From CAYPHY01 sp964410625 (GTDB lineage Bacteria; Chloroflexota; Anaerolineae; Promineifilales; Promineifilaceae), in the NCBI GenBank assembly GCA_964410625.1, contig CAYPHY010000009.1:1-64000 (forward strand): a DNA stretch of 64,000 nt, written 5' to 3'. The translations under genes were made by a program, and so were the position numbers. Positions within the stretch are counted from its first letter, which is position 1; every line of letters starts with the position of its first letter. This document shows, piece by piece, positions 38,895-47,565 of this stretch. The notes beneath the pieces are model-generated. The model ran no database searches, was not told the origin of the DNA, and saw nothing but the letters and a program-made list of their open reading frames with translations.

Positions 38895-40115
38895 ATGAAT
38901 ACAAAAACAGCCCCCTACGATCTATTTTCGGCCGAGTTCAAGGCCAACCCCTTTCCAACCTTCGCCGCCATGCGCGAGAATGATCCGGTTTACCCCCATA
39001 CCGCGCCGAATGGCTCGACGATCTGGTATATCACCCGTTATGATGATGTGGCGGCCGTCTTGCGTGATGACCAACACTTTGTCAAAGACCCGCGAAACGC
39101 CGGTCTGCGGCAATCGTTGACGCGGCAACGCAACCCCACACTGTACCAATCTATCAACAACAACATGCTCTTTGCCGACGCCCCCGACCACACCCGTTTG
39201 CGGGCGTTGGTCAACCAGGCTTTCACGCCGCGACGAACGGCACAGATGGCCGGGCGCATCCAGGCAGCGGCCGAGCTGCTGCTAGATCAAGCCCACCGGG
39301 CGGGAGAAGTTGATTTGATTGCTGGATACGCCTTACCGTTGCCAGTGGTGGTGATTACGGAGATGTTGGGGATTCCGGCGGCCGATCGTGACGCCGTGGC
39401 CGACTGGTCACAGGCGATCATCTCCGCCGGTAGTCGTGGCCTCAGCTATCGCGCCCGCAAGGAAAAGGTGCGGGCTTTTGTCGCTTATCTGCGCCATCTT
39501 TGTGCCGAACGGCAGGCCAATCCACAGGATGATCTCATAACCGCTTTGGTGCAGGCAGAGGAAGCGGGGGAGCGACTGACGGAAGCGGAACTGTTTAGCA
39601 TGATCGCCCTTTTGCTGGTCACTGGCTATGAGACGACGGTCAACCTGATCAGCAACAGCATCCTGGTCTTGCTCCAGCATCCAGAGCAACGGGCGCAAGT
39701 GATGGCGCAACCCGAATTATGGCCGGGGGCAGTCGAGGAGCTGTTACGCTATGATGGCCCGGTGGAAACGTCTACATCACGTTGGGCGGGGGAAGATGTG
39801 GTCTTTGGCGGCCGCCACATCCACAAAGGGGACCTGGTGCGCGTCGTCCTCGCTTCGGCCAACCGCGACCAGGCACACTTTCGCCACCCCGATACCTTCG
39901 ACATCACCCGAACCGACAACCGTCACCTCGCTTTTGGTCTGGGGATCCACTACTGCTTGGGTGCGCCGCTGGCGCGGTTGGAGGGGCGAATTGCGTTGGA
40001 GACGCTGTTCGGCCGTTATCCCCATCTGCGGTCAGTGATTCCCATGAACGAGCTTCCCTGGCGTGCCGGCGTCCTCTTTCGCGGCCTACGCGAGTTTCCG
40101 GTTAAACTAGGATGA
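38895..40115 (+). CDS. Cytochrome P450, bacterial class I type
   Basis: 406 aa, soluble. I-helix oxygen-binding motif LLVTGYETTVN, ExxR motif in EELLRYDGPVE, and haem-ligand Cys354 in FGLGIHYCLGAPLARLE. The substrate-recognition region FADAPDHTRLRALVNQAF is also typical. Such enzymes hydroxylate small molecules with electrons from a ferredoxin and reductase, neither of which is encoded nearby. Overall closest in style to CYP107-like families. Substrate unknown. Confidence 0.93.
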   Translation: MNTKTAPYDLFSAEFKANPFPTFAAMRENDPVYPHTAPNGSTIWYITRYDDVAAVLRDDQHFVKDPRNAGLRQSLTRQRNPTLYQSINNNMLFADAPDHTRLRALVNQAFTPRRTAQMAGRIQAAAELLLDQAHRAGEVDLIAGYALPLPVVVITEMLGIPAADRDAVADWSQAIISAGSRGLSYRARKEKVRAFVAYLRHLCAERQANPQDDLITALVQAEEAGERLTEAELFSMIALLLVTGYETTVNLISNSILVLLQHPEQRAQVMAQPELWPGAVEELLRYDGPVETSTSRWAGEDVVFGGRHIHKGDLVRVVLASANRDQAHFRHPDTFDITRTDNRHLAFGLGIHYCLGAPLARLEGRIALETLFGRYPHLRSVIPMNELPWRAGVLFRGLREFPVKLG

Positions 40116-40134
40116 TAACAGCGGATAAAAGAAA

Positions 40135-40166
40135 ACAACGGATGCAAATTACTTCGCATCCGTTGT
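40135..40166. other. Hairpin between convergent P450 and membrane-protein genes
   Basis: ACAACGGATGC (40135-40145) and GCATCCGTTGT (40156-40166) form a perfect 11-bp stem. It may end transcription from both sides although no T-run follows. Related to the repeat at 1731-1812. Confidence 0.5.
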
Positions 40167-40201
40167 CCACCATTCGCTAATTTCTCTATTCGCTGTTGTT
40201 T

Positions 40202-40969
40202 CTATTCGCGGCGGCCCTTCGCTCTCATCGGCGTGGGGTTGTTATAAATGCCGCTGGTGGGGGCGGGCGGCCGGCGGTTGTTGATACGGCTGGTCGGCCG
40301 AGTGCCACTCCGTTGCGGGAGGCGTGGTTCGCGGGGTTCATCAAGCTGGTCAACTTCCGGCAAAATGCGACGGACGCCGGGGCGGCTCGTTGGCAGTGAC
40401 GCCGGTTGCTGCTGGCGAACGGGTTGCGGCTGTGCCGCCTGCGCTCTGCTGCGGCCGACTGCCGTGCGTTCAAAGGCATGTTCGCCAGCGGCCGAAAGTG
40501 CGCCGATAAATAGAATACGGGTCAACAGAACAAGTGCAGCGACAAAAATAGGAACAAATTGCAGCAGTTGTTCGCGGCTCAATACTTCATTACCAAAGTC
40601 ATGGCTCAACAGGGTCAACGAGACTGCCCACCAAGTCATGACGGCGTTCATCGTCGCGCCCAGAAGCCAGGCACCCATCAAATACCAGACGGCGTTGGGT
40701 TCATCCTTGCCACGCTCCGGTGTAAACACACGGGCCAGCCCGGCAAAGTCAATGGCACAGAATGCGACCGCCAAAATGGTTGCCCAGGTCATGCCCATGA
40801 AGCTTACGCCACCCAAGATGCTCTCCAACGCGAAGCGCGTCGTGTCGAAGTTGAAAATCTCGAAGGCGATCAGGGCGGTGATCAGAATTAGACCAACGGC
40901 CGTCTTTCGTGAAGCGCTCAGGGACACGGTATTAGCCTGACCGCTACTGAAAAAACGATCTATTTGCAT
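40202..40969 (-). CDS. Four-helix membrane protein with disordered Arg/Pro/Gln tail
   Basis: 255 aa. Membrane segments at about 25-43, 55-77, 95-117 and 138-160, then a 90-residue basic, Pro/Gln/Arg-rich tail that is probably cytosolic. GGAG lies about 9 nt before the ATG. No known domain; the tail could bind nucleic acid or the cell wall. Single gene. Confidence 0.65.
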   Translation of the reverse strand: MQIDRFFSSGQANTVSLSASRKTAVGLILITALIAFEIFNFDTTRFALESILGGVSFMGMTWATILAVAFCAIDFAGLARVFTPERGKDEPNAVWYLMGAWLLGATMNAVMTWWAVSLTLLSHDFGNEVLSREQLLQFVPIFVAALVLLTRILFIGALSAAGEHAFERTAVGRSRAQAAQPQPVRQQQPASLPTSRPGVRRILPEVDQLDEPREPRLPQRSGTRPTSRINNRRPPAPTSGIYNNPTPMRAKGRRE

Positions 40970-41342
40970 GTCCTTATCTCCTCAAAAAACGGTAAAAAAA
41001 GAAGCTGTTGGCGGGCAGCAGTTCACCAATACAAAACTACACAACTACACAAACGAAAGCAGTTGAATCTCTCCGGCTTACTGGCTCCCTCCACTCCTTG
41101 CCCTTAAGGAGAGGGAGCCGGTAAGGGTCGCGCTTACCGGCTCCGAAATCAGGAGGGGGTAGAAGGGGTAGGGAAGAGATTCGTATGTCAAAAATTATAT
41201 TAGCACGGATGTTCTATCCTGTCAATCACATTGGGATATATTGGGATAAACTGGCGATAAATGGGTTACTGGATGGGGGAGGATGGGGGATAAAAGCGGT
41301 AGTTATTCGTATATTCCCCTATTGCAGCAGAATATATATGTG
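40970..41342. other. Intergenic region with a 12-bp hairpin and G-rich tandem units
   Basis: 373 bp without a supported gene. GGAGCCGGTAAG (41114-41125) and CTTACCGGCTCC (41133-41144) form a perfect stem with a 7-nt loop, inside a larger CTCC/GGAG-rich block. Units such as TTGGGATATATTGGGATAAA repeat near 41230-41290. Confidence 0.55.
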
Positions 41343-42719
41343 CTAGTTACCAAAAACGGCCGCTGGGTCTTCACCGACGACAACACGATAGAGCGTTTTC
41401 AGGTCGTCATAGTCGCGAATCATCGCCACATCTTCCACAAACGCCCGCAGCGAGGGGCTGTGGGCGCGAATTTGGCGCAGCATTGGCCCAATGGGGTCAA
41501 CACCGGCCGCTCCACCGGGTGTGTCAGCATAGCCGCCGTAGAAGGCGAAGTAAGCCTGGTTGAGTTTGCGAATCGGATAGCCATTGGCGACAAAAAATTG
41601 GCGGCGCTCTTCCATATAAGCTTCGGCCGCATCTATTTTGTCTTCAGCCAGCAGTTGATCAACCATCACTCGCGTAGTCGCCATTTCGGCGCGAAAGTCG
41701 AAGGCGGGTTGGTCTGGTTCGGCCGTCGCCGGGGGTGATGTCGCCGCCGTTTCCGGCGGCATATACTCAGGATAAAAACGCTCGATCACCTGTGGGCCAA
41801 TCTCCAGGTCAACCAATGAGGCGACGGTCTCATTAATCGTTCGCATTTCCGGGCTGGCCAGATAGCGAATGCCCATCGGCCGAAAGGCCAGCCAATGATG
41901 CATCCACTCATGTGCCGTCACTTCCGCCAGCCAGTTGATGCTGCTCGTCTCCTGCACCATCGCCGGGTAGATACCCAGGCCGCCGATTGGTACGACTAGC
42001 GCGGAGTGGTCGAGCGTCTCATAGACGGCCGTTTCCATCTCCTCCTTCTCCTGTGTCGCCAGCACGGGGACCAGGGTGGCATAATCCACCTGGGCGATGC
42101 GGTCGCGGGGGGAGACGATCAACATTTGCGGCAAAGGGGTCATATGCATCAAGACAGGGGGAAAAACGATTCCGACGGTTGTCAATCCTTCATCGGCGAG
42201 GACGGCCGCTACCTGATCCTGGACAATGGCCTCCACCACTGGTTGTTGCGCGGCCAACTGCCGCCGGGCATCGTCGAGTTCCGCCTGGAGTTCGGCCGTC
42301 TCTGCTGCGGGGTCAGCCAACGCTGGATCACTATAAAGCCCGTTGATCGCCGCTTCCAGGGCTTGCGCTTTTCGGGTCAGTTCTAAGTAATCGAGGACGA
42401 GCGTTTTTTGGCTTTCTGGCGAGAGATAGCGGTGGGCGGCCGTCAGCGCAACTTGAGCCTTGACACTGAGCGCGTCCAGCTCCCACAGCAGAAAATCAAA
42501 CATGCGCTCCTGGCCGACAATGGTGCGTAGTTGATAGGAACGGCCGCCAAAAACCGGCCACTCAGGGGTAATGAGAACAAATAGGACGACGATTACGCCT
42601 AAGAGCCGGGCGAAAGTCCAGGCACGACGCCAGCGAATACGAGGGAGCGTTATCTGTGGCAGGCGGTTGGCAGAAGGCGGTGGCTGTGATTCGTATGTAA
42701 CAGAGTTTGCCTTGTTCAT
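41343..42719 (-). CDS. Membrane-anchored HExxH metallopeptidase-like protein
   Basis: 458 aa. One membrane segment at about 38-56 follows a basic N-terminus (RIRWRRAWTF). A helical region (about 75-175) precedes the zinc motif HEWMH (His270, Glu271, His274), and INETVASL about 25 residues later offers the third ligand Glu, as in gluzincins. A Pro/Thr-rich insertion lies near 345-365. Most of the protein should face outward. Not assignable to a named family; an envelope peptidase is likely. Confidence 0.7.
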   Translation of the reverse strand: MNKANSVTYESQPPPSANRLPQITLPRIRWRRAWTFARLLGVIVVLFVLITPEWPVFGGRSYQLRTIVGQERMFDFLLWELDALSVKAQVALTAAHRYLSPESQKTLVLDYLELTRKAQALEAAINGLYSDPALADPAAETAELQAELDDARRQLAAQQPVVEAIVQDQVAAVLADEGLTTVGIVFPPVLMHMTPLPQMLIVSPRDRIAQVDYATLVPVLATQEKEEMETAVYETLDHSALVVPIGGLGIYPAMVQETSSINWLAEVTAHEWMHHWLAFRPMGIRYLASPEMRTINETVASLVDLEIGPQVIERFYPEYMPPETAATSPPATAEPDQPAFDFRAEMATTRVMVDQLLAEDKIDAAEAYMEERRQFFVANGYPIRKLNQAYFAFYGGYADTPGGAAGVDPIGPMLRQIRAHSPSLRAFVEDVAMIRDYDDLKTLYRVVVGEDPAAVFGN

Positions 42720-42748
42720 TACGCTAGTTTAACCAGACGCACCACCAT

Positions 42749-42958
42749 TTCTATTATTCTCGTTGTCGTCATAGACAAAGCTTGCTCCTATCTCTCGTAG
42801 CTTNNNNNNNNNNNNNNNNNNNNNNNNNNNNNNNNNNNNNNNNNNNNNNNNNNNNNNNNNNNNNNNNNNNNNNNNNNNNNNNNNNNNNNNNNNNNNNNNN
42901 NNNTTCTATTATTCTCGTTGTCGTCATAGACAAAGCTTGCTCCTATCTCTCGTAGCTT
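42749..42958. other. Scaffold gap of 100 N flanked by an identical 55-bp sequence
   Basis: Bases 42749-42803 and 42904-42958 are identical over exactly 55 bp, and 42804-42903 are N. An exact repeat ending at both contig edges is the typical trace of unmerged contigs in a k-mer assembly, so the true gap may be absent or negative. No gene is visible in the known part. Confidence 0.85.
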
Positions 42959-43002
42959 GTACCAATTATAGTCAATGTTGCTTTGCCCTCAAAGCTTGCC
43001 GT

Positions 43003-43190
43003 TTGTGGCGCGATTTGGCAAATCGCGCTACGGTGTTTGTGATATGATTTGCCAAATCGCACTTCGTCAATGCCAGAGCGAGGCCTCGGTAAGGCCGCTT
43101 GTGGCGCGATTTGGCAAATCGCGCTACGGTGTTTGTGATGCGATTTGGCAAATCGCACTACGTCAGTGCCAGGGCGAGGGCCTCGGCAAG
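43003..43190. repeat. Two tandem 96-bp units with GCGATTTGGCAAATCGC palindromes
   Basis: Copy one starts at 43003, copy two at 43099. Each has two copies of the CGATTTGGCAAATCG palindrome and then sequence matching the last codons of the oxidoreductase gene. Copy two overlaps the true gene end and provides its stop codon; copy one is a diverged duplicate of repeat plus gene end. Confidence 0.85.
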
Positions 43191-46190
43191 ATGGATTGGT
43201 TGTCGGCCGCTGAAGTGCTCGATTTGGTGGCGACAGCTTGTGCCGCTGGCGACAAGGAGCGTTTCCGGTGCGGCCGCGCGGACGGCGGGCAATAGCCGAT
43301 CTTCGGCTATCGTTTGGGAAATGGCGTAATGTTCTGCCTGATAGCCAAACTCTCCGGCCATCCCACAGCAGCCGCTGGGAATGAGTTCCACTTCATATCC
43401 GGCCAACTCCAACGCCTTCACGCTTGGCCCGTTGCCGACCAGCGCCTTCTGGTGGCAGTGGCCGTGGAGCAGGGCTTTGCCAGCGTTCGGCCGCCATAAC
43501 GGCCGAAACCGACCCTGCCCCGCTTCGCGCACAACAAATTCCTCAATGGTAAAGACCTGTGACGCTACTTCGCGGGCGGCTTGTGGATCGGAGGCTAACG
43601 CCAGGTATTCATCGCGTAAGGTCAGCATACAGCTTGGTTCAGCGCCAACAATCGGTATTCCCTGTTGCGCGTAGGGGAGGAGCAGCGCGACGTTGTGGTC
43701 AACCCAGCTACGCGCCTTGTCCGCCTGACCGCCGGTGAGCAGCGGCCGACCACAACACTTCCGCCCGGTTGCCAAAAACGGCTCATAACCGGCAGCGCGG
43801 AGGAGTTGCACCAGGGCACGGCCGATGTGGGGTTCGTTGTAGTTCGTCCAGGTGTCGTGGAATAGTAATATGGGGGATTTCTCAGAGGAAAGGACGCGGA
43901 CGAACGCGGATGAACGCGGATTGGGTTTGCTTTCTTTGGCAAACCAATCACTGAAGGAGCGTGAGGCATAGTGGGGCAAGGTGTGGTTGGGATGGACGCC
44001 GATTTGGGCGAGGAGGCGCTTGATCGGCCGCGCCTCCAGGCTGCGGTTGACGAGCGGGATCAAGGGTTTGATGCGGAACAGCCAGGCATTGAGCGTCGGC
44101 AGGAGGCCCATCAGCCGGTTAAAGAGCGGCAGCCCATTGCGCCGGTAGTAGTGGACAAGAAACTCCGCCTTGATCCGCGCCATGTCTACCGAGGAGGGGC
44201 ATTCGCTCTTACACGCCTTGCAGCCGAGGCATAAGTCCAGCACGCCATACATTTCCTTGCTGTAAAGCGCTTCTTGTGGCAGGCCGTTGGTCAGGGCATT
44301 GCGCAGGGCGTTGGCACGGCCGCGCGTCGTGTCTCGTTCGTCGCGGGTCGCCATATAGCTGGGGCACATCGTTCCCGCTTCCAGCTTGCGGCAGACGCCG
44401 GCGCCGTTGCACATTTCAATCGCGTCGAGATAGCTGCCATCGGCCGTCCAATCAAAGGTCAGCGATTGCAGTTGTACTGGCCGGTACGCTTCCCCATAGC
44501 GCAAATTTTCTGTGGGCGGCAATCCGTCCACCACCTTGCCAGGATTGAGCAGGTTGTCGGGGTCGAAGGTCTGTTTGATCGCTTGCATGGCCTCATAGAG
44601 CGCGGGGCCAAAGAGGCGCGGGTTGAGGCTGCTGCGGGTGATGCCGTCGCCATGTTCGCCGCTCAGCACGCCACCAAACTCCAGGGCGAGGTCACAGGCG
44701 CGTTCGGTCAGTTCGGCCATCAGTTCCACGCCGCGTGGGGTATGGAGGTTGAGCAACGGCCGCACATGCAAGCAACCGGCCGAGGCGTGGGCATAAACGA
44801 CCACATCGGGGATGTCGCTTTCTGCCCGGCAAATCTCGAAAATTCGCGCCATATAGTCCGCCAGTCGCTCTGGCGGGATGCTGACATCCTCAATGCCAGG
44901 GGCAGGCTTATAGGGGGAGCGTTGGCTCATCAGCAGGTTCAACCCCGCCTTACGAACCGCCCAAACATCGCGCTGCTGTGCTGGATCGAGAGTGGTGACA
45001 ACAGGATTATGCCAGTTTCGCTGCCGTAGATGAGCAATGAAGTGGGCTAACTTTTGTTGTAGTTCGGCCGCCGAACGGCCGAAAAACTCCGTCACCAACA
45101 CCGCCCCCGGATCCCCTTCGACAAAGCCCATCTTTCGTGCCCAGGCGGGTTGGCTGCGGGCGAGTTGCATCAGATGGCGGTCAAGTAGCTCCGATGCGCT
45201 TGGTTCACATTCGAGGATGGCGGGTATTGCGCTGCACGCTTCCAGCACCGTAGAGAAATGAACAATAGCCAACGCGGTGTGGGTCGGCCGGGGGACGAGT
45301 TGCACCGTCGCTTCGGTGACAATGCCCAGTGTCCCTTCGCTGCCGGTGAGCAGTTGGGCGAGGTTTAAGTGGTTGGGGGAAAGGGAGTGAAGCAGCGCGG
45401 GGTGAAAGCGATGACCAGCATGGAGTTGAGCGCGTTCTTCGGCCGAGAGCAACGCCGGAGCCAGCCGTTCCAGGCTGTAGCCTGACGAACGCCGCCAGTG
45501 GCGCGGCCAGCGGGTGATAATATCCTCTTTCACCCCGCCGATGATCGCCGGAATCTGGCGGTAGATCGCCCCTTCCAGCGTATCCTGCCGCCCCTTAGCG
45601 GTAACGGCCACCAGATCAAGCGGCGCGAACTCGGCCGCCGACCCATCGGCCAGCAGCACGCGCAGCGATTGGACGTTATCGGCCATCATGCCATAGAGAA
45701 TACTGTGGCTGCCGGAGGCGTTGTTGCCGATGCAACCGCCGATGGTTGCCCGTTCTGCGCTGGCCGGGTCTGTCCCCAACATCAGACCATGGCGTTGCAG
45801 CAAGACATTGAGTAGCCCCACCGTGATCCCCGCCTGCACCTTCGCCGTCCTCGCTTCCAGGTCCACTTCAACCAGGCGATTGAGATACTTGCTAAAATCA
45901 ATGATCAAAGCCGGGCCGATGCTCTGCCCGTTGAGGCTGGTTCCGCCGCCACGGGGCAAGATGGGTAGCCGGTGTTTGGCAGCCAGGGAGACGGCCGCCT
46001 GTACATCCTCTACCTGCCGGGGGATCACGACCCCTAGCGGCCGAATCTGGTAGGGGCTGGCATCGGTGCTATAGAGCATCCGGCTATAGCGGTCAAAGCG
46101 CACCTCTCCGGTGATGGACTGTTCCAATTCAGCGGTCAGATCGGTGATTAGAGCCTGGTTTAATGTCACTATGCTGTTGCCCCTGACCAT
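43158..46190 (-). CDS. Large FAD-linked oxidase fused to a 4Fe-4S/CCG electron-transfer module
   Basis: 1010 aa from the ATG at 46190. Residues 40-250 form a PCMH-type FAD domain (LPILPRGGGTSLNGQS, TIGGCIGNNASGSHS), and 290-545 the FAD-oxidase C-terminal domain (GVLSGEHGDGITR). Then come two 4Fe-4S clusters (CNGAGVCRKLEAGTMCP, CLGCKACKSECP) and two CCG domains (GRKCCGRPL, PSGCCGMAGEFG). This GlcD plus GlcF-like fusion should oxidise a 2-hydroxy acid, such as D-lactate or glycolate, and pass electrons to quinone or a carrier. A repeat at about 43891-43930 adds residues PRSSAFVRVLSSEKS before the first CCG domain. GTG at 46169 is an alternative start. Confidence 0.88.
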   Translation of the reverse strand: MVRGNSIVTLNQALITDLTAELEQSITGEVRFDRYSRMLYSTDASPYQIRPLGVVIPRQVEDVQAAVSLAAKHRLPILPRGGGTSLNGQSIGPALIIDFSKYLNRLVEVDLEARTAKVQAGITVGLLNVLLQRHGLMLGTDPASAERATIGGCIGNNASGSHSILYGMMADNVQSLRVLLADGSAAEFAPLDLVAVTAKGRQDTLEGAIYRQIPAIIGGVKEDIITRWPRHWRRSSGYSLERLAPALLSAEERAQLHAGHRFHPALLHSLSPNHLNLAQLLTGSEGTLGIVTEATVQLVPRPTHTALAIVHFSTVLEACSAIPAILECEPSASELLDRHLMQLARSQPAWARKMGFVEGDPGAVLVTEFFGRSAAELQQKLAHFIAHLRQRNWHNPVVTTLDPAQQRDVWAVRKAGLNLLMSQRSPYKPAPGIEDVSIPPERLADYMARIFEICRAESDIPDVVVYAHASAGCLHVRPLLNLHTPRGVELMAELTERACDLALEFGGVLSGEHGDGITRSSLNPRLFGPALYEAMQAIKQTFDPDNLLNPGKVVDGLPPTENLRYGEAYRPVQLQSLTFDWTADGSYLDAIEMCNGAGVCRKLEAGTMCPSYMATRDERDTTRGRANALRNALTNGLPQEALYSKEMYGVLDLCLGCKACKSECPSSVDMARIKAEFLVHYYRRNGLPLFNRLMGLLPTLNAWLFRIKPLIPLVNRSLEARPIKRLLAQIGVHPNHTLPHYASRSFSDWFAKESKPNPRSSAFVRVLSSEKSPILLFHDTWTNYNEPHIGRALVQLLRAAGYEPFLATGRKCCGRPLLTGGQADKARSWVDHNVALLLPYAQQGIPIVGAEPSCMLTLRDEYLALASDPQAAREVASQVFTIEEFVVREAGQGRFRPLWRPNAGKALLHGHCHQKALVGNGPSVKALELAGYEVELIPSGCCGMAGEFGYQAEHYAISQTIAEDRLLPAVRAAAPETLLVASGTSCRHQIEHFSGRQPIHLAEALALALT
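43891..43930. repeat. GCGGACGAAC-type 10-mers inside the oxidoreductase gene
   Basis: Three tandem 10-nt units (ACGCGGACGAACGCGGATGA) lie in frame between the Fe-S and CCG regions. The same units occur in frame at 53233-53263. Confidence 0.8.
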
Positions 46191-46262
46191 CCACGAATTT
46201 TCACGAATCCCCACGAATAAAAAATTAAATTTGTGTAGATTCGTATTAATTCGTGGATCGCC
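46190..46262. repeat. ATTCGTG-type inverted repeat upstream of the oxidoreductase
   Basis: Arms with CACGAATTTTCACGAATCCC and GTGTAGATTCGTATTAATTCGT; reaches the proposed start codon. Confidence 0.7.
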
Positions 46263-46393
46263 TTTTCATCTCCTCTGAAAATAGTTACGCGGATGACGCT
46301 GATAAAACGCCGATCGCGCGGATTTTTATTTATGGAGGTGCGGCGCGGCGCGTATCGTCTTCTCTGAACCGATTATAGGAAACGAAACTCGAT

Positions 46394-46454
46394 TTGACAC
46401 AGATGAGCTTTTGGCTAGAATTGGGACAAAATATCAATGATACAAAATATCAAT
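46394..46454 (+). promoter_or_regulatory. Promoter with duplicated operator-like sites for the zinc-type binding protein
   Basis: TTGACA (46394-46399), 16-bp spacer, TAGAAT (46416-46421). Two direct copies of ACAAAATATCAAT (46426-46438 and 46442-46454) cover the start of transcription, a place where a repressor such as Zur could block it. The repressor itself is not encoded here. Confidence 0.6.
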
Positions 46455-46468
46455 TGGGAGATTGATTG

Positions 46469-47482
46469 ATGAAGATAAAACGTGGCAGGTTGTGGGGGTG
46501 GGCGGCTATTGCTTTTATGCTGTTCACCGCTGCTTGCACCACAGCAGCACAAGGGTCGAAAACAACGGCCGGGATGCTGGCCTTTCCTGAAGTGGCAGCG
46601 GCCGATCTCAATGGCCGATCCCTCCGGGTGATTGCCACAACGAGCGTGATCGGGGATGTTGTCAGCCAGGTCGGCGGTGAGGTGATCCAGTTGACGACAC
46701 TCATCCCCCCCGGTCAGGATGCACACAGCTATGAACCGGCGACCAGAGATTTGGCGGCAGCGGCCGAGGCGGATGTGATCTTTGTCAACGGTTGGAAGCT
46801 TGAAGAACGGCTGGTTGATAATCTGGAAAATGTAGCCGAAGGGACTCCACTTGTGCCAGTATCGGCCAACATCACGCCGCTGGCAGTGGGTAAACATGGG
46901 CATCAGAAAGGAGCAAACCAGGAGGATGACCATACCCACAATGGTGCAGACCCGCATGTTTGGTTTAGCATCCATAACGTGGAGCAGTGGGTGGCAAATA
47001 TCGAACGTACTTTGAGTGCGCTTGATCCGGCCAACGCTGAGGTCTATGCGCGTAACGCGGACGCTTATCTGGCGCAATTAGAGGAATTGGCGAGCTATGC
47101 CGATACCCAACTGGCGGCGATTCCGGCCGAAATGCGCGTGCTGGTGACCAACCACGATTCCTTTGCCTACTTTGCTCGTGACTACGGTTTTGAACTATTG
47201 GGGAGCGTCATTCCGGGGACCAGCACGCTGGCCGAGCCGTCGGCCGCCGATCTGGCCCATTTGGTGCAGCTCATGGGCGAGCATGGCGTCTGCACCATTT
47301 TTACCGAAACCTCAGTTAGGGATAGTGTAGCGCAGACGGTAGCGGCCGAGCTTACCTATTGCGAACAGTTACAGGTGTTGCCACTTTATACAGGAGCGAT
47401 TGGTCAGGCCGGTAGCGGCGCGGACAGCTACATCGGCATGTTCCGCGCGAACGTGGATACGATTGTACAGGGGCTGAAGTAG
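46469..47482 (+). CDS. ZnuA-like metal-binding lipoprotein of an ABC transporter
   Basis: 337 aa. A lipoprotein signal ends at LFTAAC (Cys about residue 23). The cluster A-I fold has metal ligands in GQDAHSYEP, ADPHVWFS, TETSV and a late Asp in GSGADSY. A His/Asp-rich loop (GKHGHQKGANQEDDHTHNG) before the second His is typical of zinc-specific members. The protein captures Zn (or Mn) outside the membrane for an ABC permease. No permease or ATPase gene is adjacent, so it is an orphan copy. GGGAG 8 nt before the ATG. Confidence 0.9.
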   Translation: MKIKRGRLWGWAAIAFMLFTAACTTAAQGSKTTAGMLAFPEVAAADLNGRSLRVIATTSVIGDVVSQVGGEVIQLTTLIPPGQDAHSYEPATRDLAAAAEADVIFVNGWKLEERLVDNLENVAEGTPLVPVSANITPLAVGKHGHQKGANQEDDHTHNGADPHVWFSIHNVEQWVANIERTLSALDPANAEVYARNADAYLAQLEELASYADTQLAAIPAEMRVLVTNHDSFAYFARDYGFELLGSVIPGTSTLAEPSAADLAHLVQLMGEHGVCTIFTETSVRDSVAQTVAAELTYCEQLQVLPLYTGAIGQAGSGADSYIGMFRANVDTIVQGLK

Positions 47483-47565
47483 CCAGTAAAAAGAAAAGCT
47501 CTGACGTCTAGCTTTTAGCTTGTGCAGATATTGACCTGAGACCTTAGATGTTTAGAGGAAAAGTT

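Noticed and set aside
43003..43190. Possible insertion sequence remnant or CRISPR-like array
   Set aside because: Palindromic units in a 96-bp duplication with no transposase, target-site duplication or spacers.
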